Assembly: GCA_910592205.1 (NCBI GenBank)
Contig: CAJVPJ010000380.1
Span: forward strand, 1 to 26,656
Origin: Paraglomus occultum
Lineage: Eukaryota > Glomeromycota > Glomeromycetes > Paraglomerales > Paraglomeraceae
Length of the DNA: 26,656 nt
Direction of reading: 5' to 3'
A model generated the notes under the pieces. It saw only the letters and a program-made list of their open reading frames with translations. It was not told the DNA's origin and ran no database searches. This document shows positions 8,186-19,276 of this stretch, piece after piece (position 1 is the first letter of the stretch; every line of letters begins with the position of its first letter). A program made the translations under genes and the position numbers.

Positions 8186-9435
8186 CTTTGCTTTCTTTGC
8201 TCATCAAGACTGCAGTTCGGAGTGTTAGTGGTGCATCGTATCTTCCTTCGTAGCCGAAAAGGTAGCCTTCAAAAAGGCTTTTGATTATAGAGTATCTTGA
8301 ATACAGACAGCTCCTCGGGCTCCAACGGATATAGTATTCGTTAAAGATTATGACCAAATCCCGCTAAGGAATGTTCGTGAAAGAAGTATCCAATGAGAGG
8401 TTAAATGATCTTGGATTTCTTGACTTGGGATCAATATTTTTAATATTGAATGCTCATCACGTGAATTGTAAAAATTTAAAACAAGTCTGTTTGTTGGTAC
8501 GCGCTTACGGGACTCCTCGGTCAGAATTGAACAATTATTATTATGGACACAACCATACACATGCAAGCTCATATCTTAATTTCGCTAAATATCATGTGAC
8601 CGGATAAACTGTTAAGACGATGTCTAATACTTGTTAAAAGAAGAAGGTATGTAATGAAATGGTAGAAGTCGGAGAATCAATAATTGAAAGACCAAGAAGC
8701 TCACAAAGAGAGACCAGAGCATGGTATTGTTATTTATGCAAGAGCTTGTTGTGGTAAACCATGATTTATAAACTCTAACTAAAACTTTTTCATTCAAATT
8801 GTTATCTATAGACATTATAGCAACAGAGTGTATTCACCATGCTACGCCTCTTGATGTGACTTGTTTGTCATGCCTAGTTAACGCTAATGCGCTAATGTAT
8901 TGGATTCACTCAGACATCTCAATTACCAACAATGGTAATGGTATGTAAGAATATTTGCTAATTCACAGTCGGGAAACGTTGGACTAGTAACGTGGTGTCT
9001 GATTAGTTCCGTGATTGTAAGATTCTTTCGCTAATAGGCTCCATCTACCTTTTAGTATAATAGCGTCATCTGAGATTGACGTTAGCTGCCTAGTTTGAAA
9101 GAGTACCTATGCATCGCATTCCATAATGGTAACTATTCATTGCTCCTATATCTTTCGTCACACCGGACTGCTGAATAAATCAATCTTTTTTACTATTAAT
9201 AGACACGCTATACCATATGGTCTGACTCGGTCAAACGATGGGAAATATATATCACTGAATGTGCTAAGTCCCCGAAAGTATTACCCCGGCCAAAAGCACT
9301 AATATATACACAAAATTGTTATATTTGTTTCGCGATTCCTTATGATTCATATTTCTTGATTTATTTGGCTTACACACTTTTATTTTCGTTTACTGCAGCA
9401 ATGTCCTCAGTCTATAATAAGACCCAACGTTATAG
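8186..9435. other. Mostly AT-rich, no supported gene
   Basis: Contains short frames on both strands (8348-8572 minus, 8371-8607 plus) with no family signal. Upstream exons of the 9436-10451 gene should lie here or further left, but I could not identify one with matching phase. Confidence 0.3.
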
Positions 9436-10451
9436 CTTGTTGCTGAAAATCAACAGAGTGATGATGCTATAGACAATCCAATCATCGTAGATCTGAATCA
9501 TCAGTTCAGCATTGAACCCGGTATATCAAATCTGAATACCCCTGTCACGTCATCTGCAGTTCTCAAACGGAAGCAAGATGTTGTTAACTGGAACGTCGAC
9601 GCGGGAGGGGAATTGTTGATTGTGTTGGATTGCATTCTATCTATTGACTGCTATTTGAAGAGACTAATTTGGATGGCATGTGTATCAATCAACCCGTACA
9701 GACTCCCAAGATGGGAAGAGTCCAATGATAAGCAATTAGTTGCTTTAGGAATTATACTTTGTGCTGAGAATCCTCCAGGAGATTACATACAGGAAATGAA
9801 TAAGGTGTTGTATTATAACCTGTTTATGGAATCAGCCTTTCTACGGATGGAGAATGGTTAAATTATTTTACTAAATGACGATTTATTACAGATAAATTGA
9901 TCGGTTATTGAGAACGCATCGTGGGCAGAATCGCGTTTGAAAAGAATATACAATACAATTCAACATCTTTTTCTCGATCCAAATGTATAATTAAATGCTA
10001 ACACATGTACAACCCACAATTAGATATACACTTTCTTATAAACCAGTTGGAACGGAAAACTATTTCATACGTCATCGACATCTTCCTTCGGGCCCACCGG
10101 GCTCGTATAGCGGCCGTGGATCAAAGTACCCCAAACGTGGTCAATCAGGGAAAATCAATTTACCGCGAAAGTTTAAATCACACCAGCCCTTCACTGCCGA
10201 GTATCGCGTACAGCGTGGAAATTAATTTGGCACACAATGCCAGTCGGATTTCGAGAGAAGATATACGCAACCTTCTTCAGGTCAAATCAATTTACCGAAA
10301 GTGTAGAAGAGGAAAGAATTGGATGCGAGAATTTATACTTCCAAAAGTACTGTGGATTATTATGAACAAGCTTAATCCGTTCTCTGGACGACTATGGCGG
10401 CGTCGTCTTATGATGGCACTGGAGATAGAAACAATCTTGGAAAGTGCATAG
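9436..10451 (+). CDS. Two-exon gene of unknown family, 3' part (about 282 codons visible)
   Basis: Exon A (9436-9856) is a 140-codon stop-free stretch preceded by an acceptor-like TTATAG. Exon B (10024-10451) is a 142-codon stretch ending in TAG. They join through a 167-nt intron (9857-10023, GTTAAA donor, GCTAAC branch-like motif near 9997, ACAATTAG acceptor) with matching phase (G|AT). Both frames are longer than chance predicts, and the intron is AT-rich. Exon A starts LVAENQQSDDAIDNPIIVDL and contains a hydrophobic stretch around GGELLIVLDCILSIDCYL. Exon B is basic, with REDIRNLL and RLWRRRLMM near the end, and two copies of a KSIYR motif. The first ATG in exon A is internal (near 9673), so earlier exons are expected. 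If exon B is separate, it can start at ATG 10005 (148 aa). No family is recognised. Confidence 0.5.
10145..10302 (+). repeat. Dispersed 26-28 bp duplication inside exon B
   Basis: TCAGGGAAAATCAATTTACC at 10145-10164 (continuing GCGAAAGT to 10172) recurs as TCAGGTCAAATCAATTTACC at 10277-10296 (continuing GAAAGT to 10302). In the exon B frame these give NQGKSIYRES and LQVKSIYRKC, an internal duplication with a 132-bp (in-frame) period. Confidence 0.7.
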
Positions 10452-12300
10452 TAATAGGTGAATATGGCATTTCAATTGTACATTTTGTGGTGTCGCAATG
10501 GAAAATAGTCCTATTAAGTTGTGTATATTATCAATTTCGCAATACAATCGGCGCCGACCAAAGTCATCAGTACGATATGTAAATCTGAATACCCAATTCC
10601 ATTTGCGGCAAGTTGTCTGAAAAAGAACAATCTCTAGTGGGAAGACTGAAACAACCGCCGAATCAATTTCTGATAGTTGGCTGGATCACTGCGTCCTAAT
10701 CACCTAATCAATAATTTTTCAATCAGCCGATGATAGGGTTTTGCGAGAGATTTCTCATTTTGGTATTTTCAGCATCGTGTGAGTTTTTTATTAAGCTTGC
10801 CATTTTCGAGAACTGTCTATTGTAAAATGCTGGCTTAATTTTAAAGTTTATGTAGTTCCCGTGTGTAAATGGAGAGTACACAAAGATCAATATGTAAAAT
10901 GTCATTGGTATAAGTATTATTCATTTTCGCGCAGTACGCAAATAAAATTACAAATGTTATTATCAGATACACAAGAACAAACGACACGCATAAATAGAAA
11001 GGTCGCTTATAATAATAATTATTATTAGCAGTGGGAGAAATTTTAACTTGAACTCACATTATCTTTTCAAGTTCGCCGCAAATATCATAATTTCTACATC
11101 TGGAACGTCTCACTGTATGAAAATAGACTAACAATAGCGTCAATATCGTTGCACTAAAGTGTATGTAATGTTATATTTAGCGACAGTCGTTATGATTTGT
11201 ATGGAAATATCTACAATGGTCGTATTTATTTACATGTAAAGAGTATACTAATACAATGCATACTTATTTGGTTAACAGGCTATTTGATACAACTTCTCGT
11301 CGTTGTTCTATTTAATAATTAACAGACCCTTGTTTCATCAATGTATGATAATACTGTAATTCCACATTCACATTTTCCGCGTTCCGACATTCTACATTTG
11401 ACATTCTACGTTTTTTCCGCGTTCCGGCATTTTACACTTACACACTCTGTCTCACGTCTACTTGCAAACGATCGTTATACGTCTAACTATAAGCCATAAA
11501 GGAAAAATTCGAATAATTATGAGAACTCTCATCTGCAAGAGAAATTTCTGAGGTTTTAAAAAAATGAACATACTTAAATGACAATTAACTTCTCTATTGA
11601 TTTCATAAATAGCAAATTAGAATGGGATCGTTTGCATCCGCGCCAAGTTCTCGATACTTGTAATGTATTACTGTAGCTCGAGAACTAGCTAATGAAAGAG
11701 TTATAATACACGTCTCTGGTGAGCGGCATGAGCGGTCGCAGTAGTCGGCTTTGTTAACCCCTCTATTGAGAGAATGGTTTGAGAGATAGGATTACGACCC
11801 CCGCACAAAATCAACTTCGCTGTAGAATCGACAATTCGTCAACCCGAACCACCCTTAGGAGATTAAATTATACTGTTTATACCGTTTCTCTATGCACTTA
11901 ACAGCCGGCTCACAATATAAACAATAAATAACTCATCCGGATGTTTCTATTCATTCGAAATTTGGGGATTAATGGATTAAATACCAAAGATTGATATCTT
12001 TATTGACAATATGAAATTAAGCTTGAAGTCCGACCAATATTAATATTGGAATACATAAATAGAAATGATTTTGTCTACTGAAAGAAATTTAGGGACGACA
12101 TTGGTCCTGCAAATTTACAGACTATTAATCGCGTCTATCAATAATAATAAATAATAATAAAGTAGCATTTCACGTATTGTTTCTGGGTATTCACTAATAC
12201 TAATACTATTTGAATAAATTACAAGATACCTTGTGGCATGTACATAAGAGTTATCAATAAATAACATCTATTATTATAACTGACCCAAAATCTTTTACAA
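10452..12300. other. AT-rich stretch, no supported gene
   Basis: Only short open frames (10394-10582 plus, 10723-10905 minus). It contains the 11373-11441 repeat. Nothing else was recognised. Confidence 0.35.
11373..11441. repeat. Imperfect 27-28 bp direct repeat
   Basis: TTTTCCGCGTTCCGACATTC (11373) and TTTTCCGCGTTCCGGCATTT (11413) head two copies 40 bp apart; the shared core TTTTCCGCGTTCC is GC-richer than the surroundings. Confidence 0.75.
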
Positions 12301-12513
12301 GAACGAGGGCCGGCGCTAAGCCATTTGACACGTTCTTGGTCAATAATAAGTATTGCCTAATTAAAATTTTCGAACTGTTGATACTAAAAAAAAAAAATAA
12401 CAGAACGAGGCCGCCCGGGAAACTTTCCGACAACCGTTTACAAAACGGTATTTTTCTTGGCAGGTATGAATGGGGGCTCGGAAATGAACCGGACAGCTGA
12501 AGATTTACTAAAG

Positions 12514-12897
12514 TCAGCTGCTAATGATGGACCCTGCTAAGGACGAGAGGGGCGCCGACCGTGAATAGTCCGCAAGTCCGTAAGTCTTCCTCTTATTCAC
12601 TTCCTCGACCACTCTACTCGACCATTGAGTGGGATATTGTCGATGAGTTTGGCCCTTGGGTGAGCTCGACCCTTGGACAAGTTTATTGGGAGGGTGGGCA
12701 AAGAGAGGTAAATGGGGTTTTAATGCCCAATAATTCCCTCTAAAAGTGTATATTAAAAAAGGTCTTAATGACCTAACTCTTAGTGTTATTACACTACTTG
12801 GTACAATTTCTAGTACCATAGGTGAAATGTCTATTTTTGCTGGAATTTGATGAGGACGTATTTTGTCCTTATTATTATTATATTGTTGAGGAGACAT
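12514..12897 (-). CDS. 127-codon ORF, unrecognised, in a GC-richer island
   Basis: ATG at 12897 to TAG at 12516-12514. The N-terminal part has MSPQQYNNNKDKIRPHQIPA; the C-terminal half is Ser/Pro/Lys-rich. The length is only slightly beyond chance, and its 5' end overlaps a tandem repeat. The same island (12540-12740) also has an open plus frame containing STIEWDIVDEFGPWVS and a GTAAGT at 12580 on plus, so the strand is uncertain. A CCGTTT-ACA-AAACGG hairpin lies nearby at about 12437-12451. Confidence 0.2.
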   Translation of the reverse strand: MSPQQYNNNKDKIRPHQIPAKIDISPMVLEIVPSSVITLRVRSLRPFLIYTFRGNYWALKPHLPLFAHPPNKLVQGSSSPKGQTHRQYPTQWSSRVVEEVNKRKTYGLADYSRSAPLSSLAGSIISS

Positions 12898-12917
12898 GTT
12901 TTGTCTTTATTATTTAG
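12847..12917. repeat. Degenerate ~36-bp tandem repeat
   Basis: TTGATGAGGACGTATTTTGT (12847) and TTGTTGAGGAGACATGTTTT (12883) head two adjacent units that both run into CTTATTATT. Confidence 0.6.
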
Positions 12918-13866
12918 GGGAAGCAGATGAGAGCAGCATATATGAAAGGCGGTGGGGTCACATTCTTATAGCAATTTCTGCGTCCTTATCATCCATGTTA
13001 TTACAAATAATAATAAAGTTTTAGTAATTATGAACTGCCAACAAGATTTGGTTAATATTATATTAATGTTTATACCAAAATTGTCGTACTACATAGTTAT
13101 TAGGCAAAATTCTATTGTGACAATCACGAAACTTGGATTTAATGTACTCACATCGATCGACAACGACATTCTGTATTATTATTATTATTATTATTACGCG
13201 GACCAAATAACATAAGCGTCACTTTTTTCGTCCGAAAGAATTTCCTAAACACAACGTATTAACCATGTGCTCGTATTACATCGCTTCTTTCCCATAAACT
13301 TACTCCTCTATCGATATGCTAACGTTTCATATCTTAAACACGTGTTCTGTGAAACGTCCCACCCCTTATTATTATGTGAATGACCACCACGAATACTCTT
13401 GAACGCTTACGCATTAGCAAGTTTGCATGACAACTACCTTAGACATTGAGCTAGAGAAGAGGTAATTTGCTAACACAAGGGGGGCGGACCGAGAATTCTC
13501 CTGCGCATTATACTGTTAGAAATCCTTAAAATAGTATGCAATAACATAAATAATTATGTAGGATGTTCGAAAGTAAATATAGCTTGGTAGCTTCCCTAAA
13601 TAACAATATTCTCTGACAAATCACTAGGAATGACAGATCGGAACATTGACATCGTCCTCCCCTTCAGTCTCACGTCTGCGTTGCGGACAACTTAAAAACG
13701 GGAAATATTTCTAATTGGGTGTGGATGGATGAGAAAATTGATCGTTGTTAGCGCTACAAGTAGAGAGTGACACGCGAATGTATATCATTTAAGACACATA
13801 CTAATTACTATCGTTTCATATCCTCTTTTACAGGATATCAGTCATTATTTGTGAATGCTATGTAAG
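12918..13866. other. AT-rich stretch with (ATT)n microsatellite
   Basis: About eight ATT units lie at 13174-13196. The open frame 12952-13215 is AT-driven and not supported. Confidence 0.4.
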
Positions 13867-13981
13867 TTAAAGCCGAACAAGATCAAGCTTACGTTTGACA
13901 CCACCGAACGTGGAGAGTCTGTCAGCTAAACCTTCTTCGATATTGGCCCACGAATACTTCGTGACGCTATAATATCGTTGT
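13867..13981 (-). CDS. Candidate exon downstream of the Ser/Thr/Pro ORF
   Basis: Follows a good acceptor, CGTTATTTCAG (ending 13982). The frame reads QRYYSVTKYSWANIEEGLAD and then GGVKRKLDLVRL before TAA (13869-13867). The donor GTAAGT at 14249 could splice to this acceptor, but the upstream S/T/P frame meets TGA at 14254-14252, three bases before the exon end. The two therefore do not join without a disruption. It may be an exon of a disrupted gene or a chance frame. Confidence 0.22.
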
Positions 13982-13992
13982 CTGAAATAACG

Positions 13993-14110
13993 AGGCGGTG
14001 GCGGTAGCAGTAGCAGTGGCGGTGGTAGTGGCGGTGGTAGTGGTGGTAGTGGTGGTAGTAGTGGCGATGGTAGTGGTGGTAGTAGTGGTGGTAGTAGTGG
14101 CGGTGGCGGT
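13993..14110. repeat. G-rich GGT/AGT/GGC triplet repeat
   Basis: About 40 triplets, almost all GGT, GGC or AGT on the plus strand, with one GAT. It would encode Gly/Ser on plus or Pro/Leu or Thr/Ala on minus. The density of GG doublets gives two-tetrad G-quadruplex potential on the plus strand. It lies between a donor at 14249 and an acceptor at 13982 of the minus strand, so it may be intronic. Confidence 0.85.
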
Positions 14111-14251
14111 ACGTCCGAATCTAGAGGGAAAGAATGTTTATGTAAGATTTGGTTCTTACTTTGATTATAATACCTAGGAAAGCACTATTCCCGTCCACTC
14201 AGTGACTGCTCCGTTGATAACAACGTCTCGTTCGCGTACTGTGACTTACCG

Positions 14252-14515
14252 TCATTCGTCGATGTCGATTGAGTAGTTGTGCTGCGGCGTGGCGACTGGC
14301 GTAGTTGATGTCGAAGTGGAGGGGGAGGAAGAAGCGATAGTAGAGGGGGAGGAAGGAGCTACGGTGGAGGGAGAGGAGGGAGAGGAAGGGGTTATGGTGT
14401 CGGGTGTGGAGGGTGTGATTGTAGAGGGTGTTGAGGTAACTGTTGTTGGGGTAGTTGCTGCTGTTGTTGTTATTGCTTGAGGAGAAAGGGAATCATTGTT
14501 AACCTTGTCCTCCAT
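14252..14515 (-). CDS. Ser/Thr/Pro-rich ORF (87 aa)
   Basis: ATG at 14515, TGA at 14254-14252. After MEDKVNNDSLSPQ the product is a low-complexity Thr/Ser/Pro tract built from TPSTITPSTPDTI- and SSPSTVAP-like units, ending QHNYSIDIDE. Ser, Thr and Pro codons vary at third positions, which supports selection in this frame, as expected for an extracellular or linker-type mucin-like region. The opposite strand is open too (14277-14480, Val/Glu/Gly-rich) and also shows third-position variation, so the strand is not proven. Upstream on the minus strand a GTAAGT...TTGTCTAG pair (intron about 14624-14557) could add an earlier exon, but that joined frame contains in-frame TAG and TAA. Confidence 0.35.
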   Translation of the reverse strand: MEDKVNNDSLSPQAITTTAATTPTTVTSTPSTITPSTPDTITPSSPSSPSTVAPSSPSTIASSSPSTSTSTTPVATPQHNYSIDIDE

Positions 14516-17500
14516 CGTGTTGTGATGGGATTTTACAGCAGGTGTGGAATCAAAGTAGTGTATTTATGATGAATTCTAGACAATAACATAATTAAAATAT
14601 ACAAGAATATTATGAATAACTTACTGTCAACTTGAATAGTTTCCCAAAACGGTGATAATGCTGATCAACCATTGGTATTTGTATTGTCTATTGGAGTGTG
14701 TGAAATATTTGGTTCATACTATTTCGTTCTGACATATCAATAAACAAATAATTGGCTTTTGTGATATACAAGTTGATATCCAATAAGACACGAATATCGG
14801 AGTTATCGGCCTCTGTTCTTTGTTTTAACGTCGAGTTTCAATAAGGCAATGTTTATTAAATCCGTATGTTTAAATGGGAATTTTAAGTTGATTTGCAACA
14901 AGTCGTATATGAAAAATAAAAAAAATTTTTTTATACATTTTAAAAAGGGGGCTGTGCGCGTAATTAAATAGGTAAAATGGCTTGTCTTTAATTGGATATT
15001 TTATATTATACGCCCTTGAGAGACTGTCGCAAAAAAAGCTCATAGTTATTGTATTATATTCTACATAATTTATTCACGGGACCTCGAGGAATTCCATGAA
15101 ATTGTTCTATGTCGATCTGGAATGTTATACAACTTTCACGTTTTTATGTACATCCCCTCGGTAAGGGACATCCGCAGCGGAACGAGAATACTTTGCGGAA
15201 GAGAAAAGTCAAAGAAATTTTGGACTATTGTTGTTACAGCAGACAAAAATTTATCACCATAGTAATATCGTTACGCTTCCTTCTCAATAAGAGTCGAGTT
15301 GGAAGTTGTTATCTTCACAAAAATACAATGGTCGTTTTCATGCATGTCATCCCGTGATATCGGATCTTGTGAACTTTAATGTTTCCTAATATGTGAAACG
15401 ATGTGAAAGATGTTTTCGTCACACAAGTTTTTCACAGTAATATTATTTTGCAAGATGGACCAGAGATTACTATCACTGTAAGAGATAGAATATGAGAAGG
15501 TAACTTCATTATGTATTGATGAAAATTTTACGGAGAACTCTGATTCATCGTGACATCATAATAAACAGGATAAAGCACTGAAATAGAAAACGCTATAAGT
15601 TATTGACAAACTCAATGCATAGTTGTTTGCATATCATTGTCATTTCCTGCCTTGTATCGGGGAAGAAACAAAGTTCAAGATGGGCGTTTGGGTTAGAAGG
15701 GGAAAAAAACCTACAAAACGATTATCGGATTGTCTAATAGATTGTTAGAGTTTAGACTTTTACCTCCATTTATCCCTGTTACCAGGAAGGGAACAAGGCA
15801 AACCAAACAATAGCTGCTCAAGGACGTTTCGTTGATTCAAGCAGAGATAGGAGTGGTTCTCCATATGGTAGATAGCACGAGTTTGTTTGACAGTTGTTCA
15901 GACCATATCTATCATATTACTAATCGCAATTGGTTTCATTTTTTTCCCACCGTCTCACCTTCCTTCTCCCCTTCCTCTTTCCTGTTATCTTTATGATCCT
16001 GTCACATGGACAAACTTTTTGCCGGACATGGCAATATGCCGTATGAATAATACATTTATACATATTTGTGTGTTATTATTAGATTTTCAATCACTGATCT
16101 AATCCATCTTACAGCAAACATTTCTGATTTGGAGCATCAATATGCACAGTCCTTGTAAAAAACAGGATTGAGGCGCACAATACCATATCTGCATTCATTC
16201 TATCAATAAGCTTCCAATTTAATACTTAATTATTTGGTTCGGGTACTCGTATGATAAGGGATGGCGTATTATGCGTAAGAGACAGCTCATGTAGGTTGCA
16301 TGTGTTGCTTACAGTCTCCTTGTAACATCCGCATCTCCGACGATATCCAGCACATCTCTTTTTCTTTATCTTCCCTTTTTTAGTGTTTGGAATGGGAAAA
16401 AAAGTGCTTGGCGTTGCATGTGATGAAAGAACAATGTATAACTTTTTTCCGAAGGCTTTGTCAAGCGGGTGGACGGAGAAAACTTGGCGTTCTATTAAGA
16501 AAGCAAATTTGTATTGCATGTACTACTGATGCTTTACATTGAGTATGAGTATAATTTTTTCAATGGCGTTGTGTATTAACACGCAAGGAGAAACCTTTTT
16601 CCGGCTGTCATTCTTCTCAACCAGCAGGTCATTACAATCGCATTCATTACGTAAATCTTGTGCAAGTTACCGGAATCGCTTATGCACATTTTACGTATTA
16701 CTGTCATAAGACCTATAATACTCCAGAAAGAAAAAAGTAACATTGGATTAACAGTGATTGACTAATTATAATTAACACTAATCATAGACCGAACGTACGT
16801 CGTTATACATGAGTCAATTTGTTTAACACATATCATAAACACAGACAAAAGGTGTCCTCACTAACAGCTAACGTTTTTACCAGAATTCACTGTTTCCTAT
16901 TATCTCGACAAATAGTAAGTGCAAGAAAGGCAAACAAAATGTGACTGTAAATGTGCATGTACTAATGGCCGACGTGATTGTAGAAAACCAAGCATAAATG
17001 CACAAATTATGCCATAGTCTTCTTAGCGCGTACCCCGACTTGTAAGATATTCTAGGGGCCTTATTCCTGTGTCACCAATATCTAACCCAATAAACAAGAG
17101 ATTTATATCGAACTATGGTAAAGTCTCACACTATTATATCGAACTATTGCATCGCTGCCTATATGCTTACTCCCCATGCACATAATCTTACTCCTCATGA
17201 ACTTAATCTCGTGCAGTTTCCACCTTATAGACTTAGCACGGTACCGATTCTTGAAATCGGCTAGCTAGCGCGTTGTACTTGGAACACCCAGCCTGTAGTC
17301 AGAGAGTATTTGCGTGTGCTTTGGAAATTAGCTCACCAACGGTATAGGAAAAGTATCGAAGATTGAGACTATTTATAGAATGTACACAATAAAGAGATAA
17401 AAAGTCTCGGTTATTAGTTGAGTCGAACGGCTTAATAAATGAACTATTGTAAATATTGGACAATATGACGAATTGGATAAATATACTGCTGATCAGATGA

Positions 17501-18414
17501 CGCGACTTATCGCGAATGGCAATATTGTTTATGAGAATATATTTGATAAGAAACTAATACTAATGGAACGTTGAAATTTTGAGATAAATTACTACTATAT
17601 CATTTATCAGTATAAAGGGTTAGACCTTTTTTGGTAGCTGTTAATTATTGGCTTAATTCTCCTAACAATAAAAGTAAGAATATATTTTAGCTTTTTTCGA
17701 AACTAGAATGTTTTTTTGCTGCCACAAATTTGAGATTCATAGTATAACCCGCAAGTTATCGACCCCCTGAAGTTTATACTGGACCCCATTCCTATCGATT
17801 CTACTTATACATAATTCTCATAAATGTAAATACAGAATTAGTAAAGTCATAAATTTGTATATTAATATCGCAAATATGCACAAATAGAGCAACTGTTATC
17901 ATGGCCTTGCTTGAATTTACTTTTTTAAAATTGTCGTGATTTAATGATAAATACAATTACTTTACAAATTGCCAATTCATAAAGCTGCGGTTATCGACAC
18001 GCGATTATAAAAAAGTATACTAACATAAAACAAATTCGTAATCGCAAAAAGACGCGCTTGTATGTAATTAACTTTTGATCCTTTTTAATCTCTTTGCTTC
18101 GATGTGTAATGTATGAAAATAATACTAATTGTTTATTTGATTATTGCTTTTATCGCTTGAATCGTGAATAAGTTTCAAAATTAATATTAATGGTGACGTG
18201 GTTTCTGAAATTATCATTGGTATCTTCTAACACACGACGCTGCTATGCCAGTGTTCTGCCAGCCACTGTTACTATTTGTGTTTATATTGAAATTATATAT
18301 ATAATATAGGCTTACATTTGTTAATAATTTCAATGTAACGGTTGCATAGTCAAAAAAGGTTTGATATGTTCTTTATAAAACTGTACAAAATTTTCTTCAG
18401 CAATATTACAAGTG
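14516..18414. other. Long AT-rich region, no supported gene
   Basis: Weak frames at 15109-15357 (plus, 82 codons), 15887-16102 (plus) and 16226-16519 (minus, 97 codons, with a KKGKIKKKRCAGYRRRCGC basic/Cys patch) are within or near chance length. No splice-supported model or family was seen. A small tandem repeat lies at 17167-17208. Confidence 0.35.
17167..17208. repeat. 21-bp tandem duplication
   Basis: TTACTCCCCATGCACATAAT and TTACTCCTCATGAACTTAAT (each plus a final C) are adjacent 21-bp copies with three differences. Confidence 0.7.
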
Positions 18415-18781
18415 TAAAGTAGTGTCAAGAGTATCATAATAAAGTTCTGAGAAAAAAGAGATGATACACTTTACCATGAATACAGAAAGTATAAGGGCCT
18501 CTTGCACCAGTTATATGATCATCAATTTTAGCTCCCATAGAAGTAAAAGCTAGTACTAAAGCTGAGCTATATGCACGGATGTTTTGTTAAAATTCTCATA
18601 AAGCTGTATCATTACCCATTAGACAAGACTTTAATACTGCTTAAGACATGGTAACAGAACTTTTCCCTGGCACAGCAGATTGCAAAAACAGGTGAACGTT
18701 TAGTTGATTCTGTGACTTTCTCATCTAACCATTTTAAGGCACCACAAAAAAGACATGGAGTATCCATTTTCCAAGAGTATG
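18415..18781 (-). mobile_element. Decayed Helitron RepHel N-terminal fragment
   Basis: On the minus strand three frames together spell the conserved segment upstream of the HUH Rep domain in Helitron replicase-helicases. First, 18767-18665 reads MDTPCLFCGALKWLDEK (the C-x2-C-x-A-x2-W signature) and continues to SPVFAICCA. A one-base loss near 18667 shifts into GKVLLPCL. Another frame, 18623-18458, reads QNIRAYSSALVLAFTSMG then AKIDDHITGARGPYTFCIHG and KVYHL. ELYYDTLD follows near 18445-18421. In-frame TGA and TAA interrupt the block before QNIRAY. Intact elements then have the HUH Rep and SF1 Pif1-type helicase domains for rolling-circle transposition; neither is visible, so this is a dead, truncated copy. 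Confidence 0.88.
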
Positions 18782-18869
18782 TCATTGCAACCTGCTTAAA
18801 TTAAAAGAATACGCACGTGCTTTTGGAACTGAAACACTCCTTGGTACCATGGTAAAATCCAGAAAAATG

Positions 18870-19070
18870 CTATCTTGCTGTAAAGGGGAGAGAAATAAGA
18901 AAGTTAGTATCATTAGTAGAAGATGACTGTGGTTGCTTTGCATGCAGATTCTCGAGCCGTGGATTCTCTTTTTTGCCTTTTGTGCCGTTCATTTTTTGCT
19001 CTGAAGTTCGGTTAGGTTTTGTTCGAGCATTAGACTCTCTTTCAATGTTCGAGTCGCATAACCTTTTCAT
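18870..19070 (-). pseudogene. Charged 66-codon ORF upstream of the Helitron fragment, possibly part of the same element
   Basis: ATG at 19070, TAG at 18872-18870. The product (MKRLCDSNIERESNARTKPN and onward) is rich in Arg, Lys, Asn and Ser, with spaced ER/EQ pairs. Some fungal Helitron proteins carry Arg/Glu-rich repeats before the C-x2-C segment, and the strand and position fit, but the resemblance is only compositional. It could equally be unrelated. Confidence 0.25.
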
Positions 19071-19276
19071 AGAATAAAAATTTTATGTTTTAGATAAACT
19101 TGTAAATCTACTGCCTAGCATATTATATACTACTTCTAAATTCAGTCTTAATGGTGCGGTAGTTGCATTCATGGTAAATGTAGGGGATGACTTCTGAGAC
19201 GGGGAGCGTAGATTTTCATTCCGTTCCATTTCTCTATCCATACTGTTTGCCTTTCCCCTCATGGATTTTTATACAT

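Noticed and set aside
9391-9980. Nuclear stop-codon reassignment (TAA/TAG read as Gln): several protein-like frames, including this one, 14.5-14.75 kb, 20.65 kb and 1.73 kb, would become longer if TAR were sense.
   Set aside because: The longest frames (6885-7550, 9436-9856, 10024-10448, 1-192) contain about 20 glutamines, all CAA or CAG and no TAR, and standard-code splicing explains this locus in phase. With only TGA as stop, long open frames arise easily by chance in AT-rich DNA. A codon-usage survey on conserved genes of the genome would settle it.
12760-12900. Mitochondrial insert: a plus frame reads hydrophobically if TGA is Trp (LNDLTLSVITLLGTI...GI**GRIL)
   Set aside because: No match to a known mitochondrial protein that I recognise, and the minus strand has a standard-code ORF over the same bases.
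14277-14480. Val/Glu/Gly-rich plus-strand ORF
   Set aside because: Antisense to the Ser/Thr/Pro ORF; its composition follows from the complementary triplets, and it has no better start or splice support.
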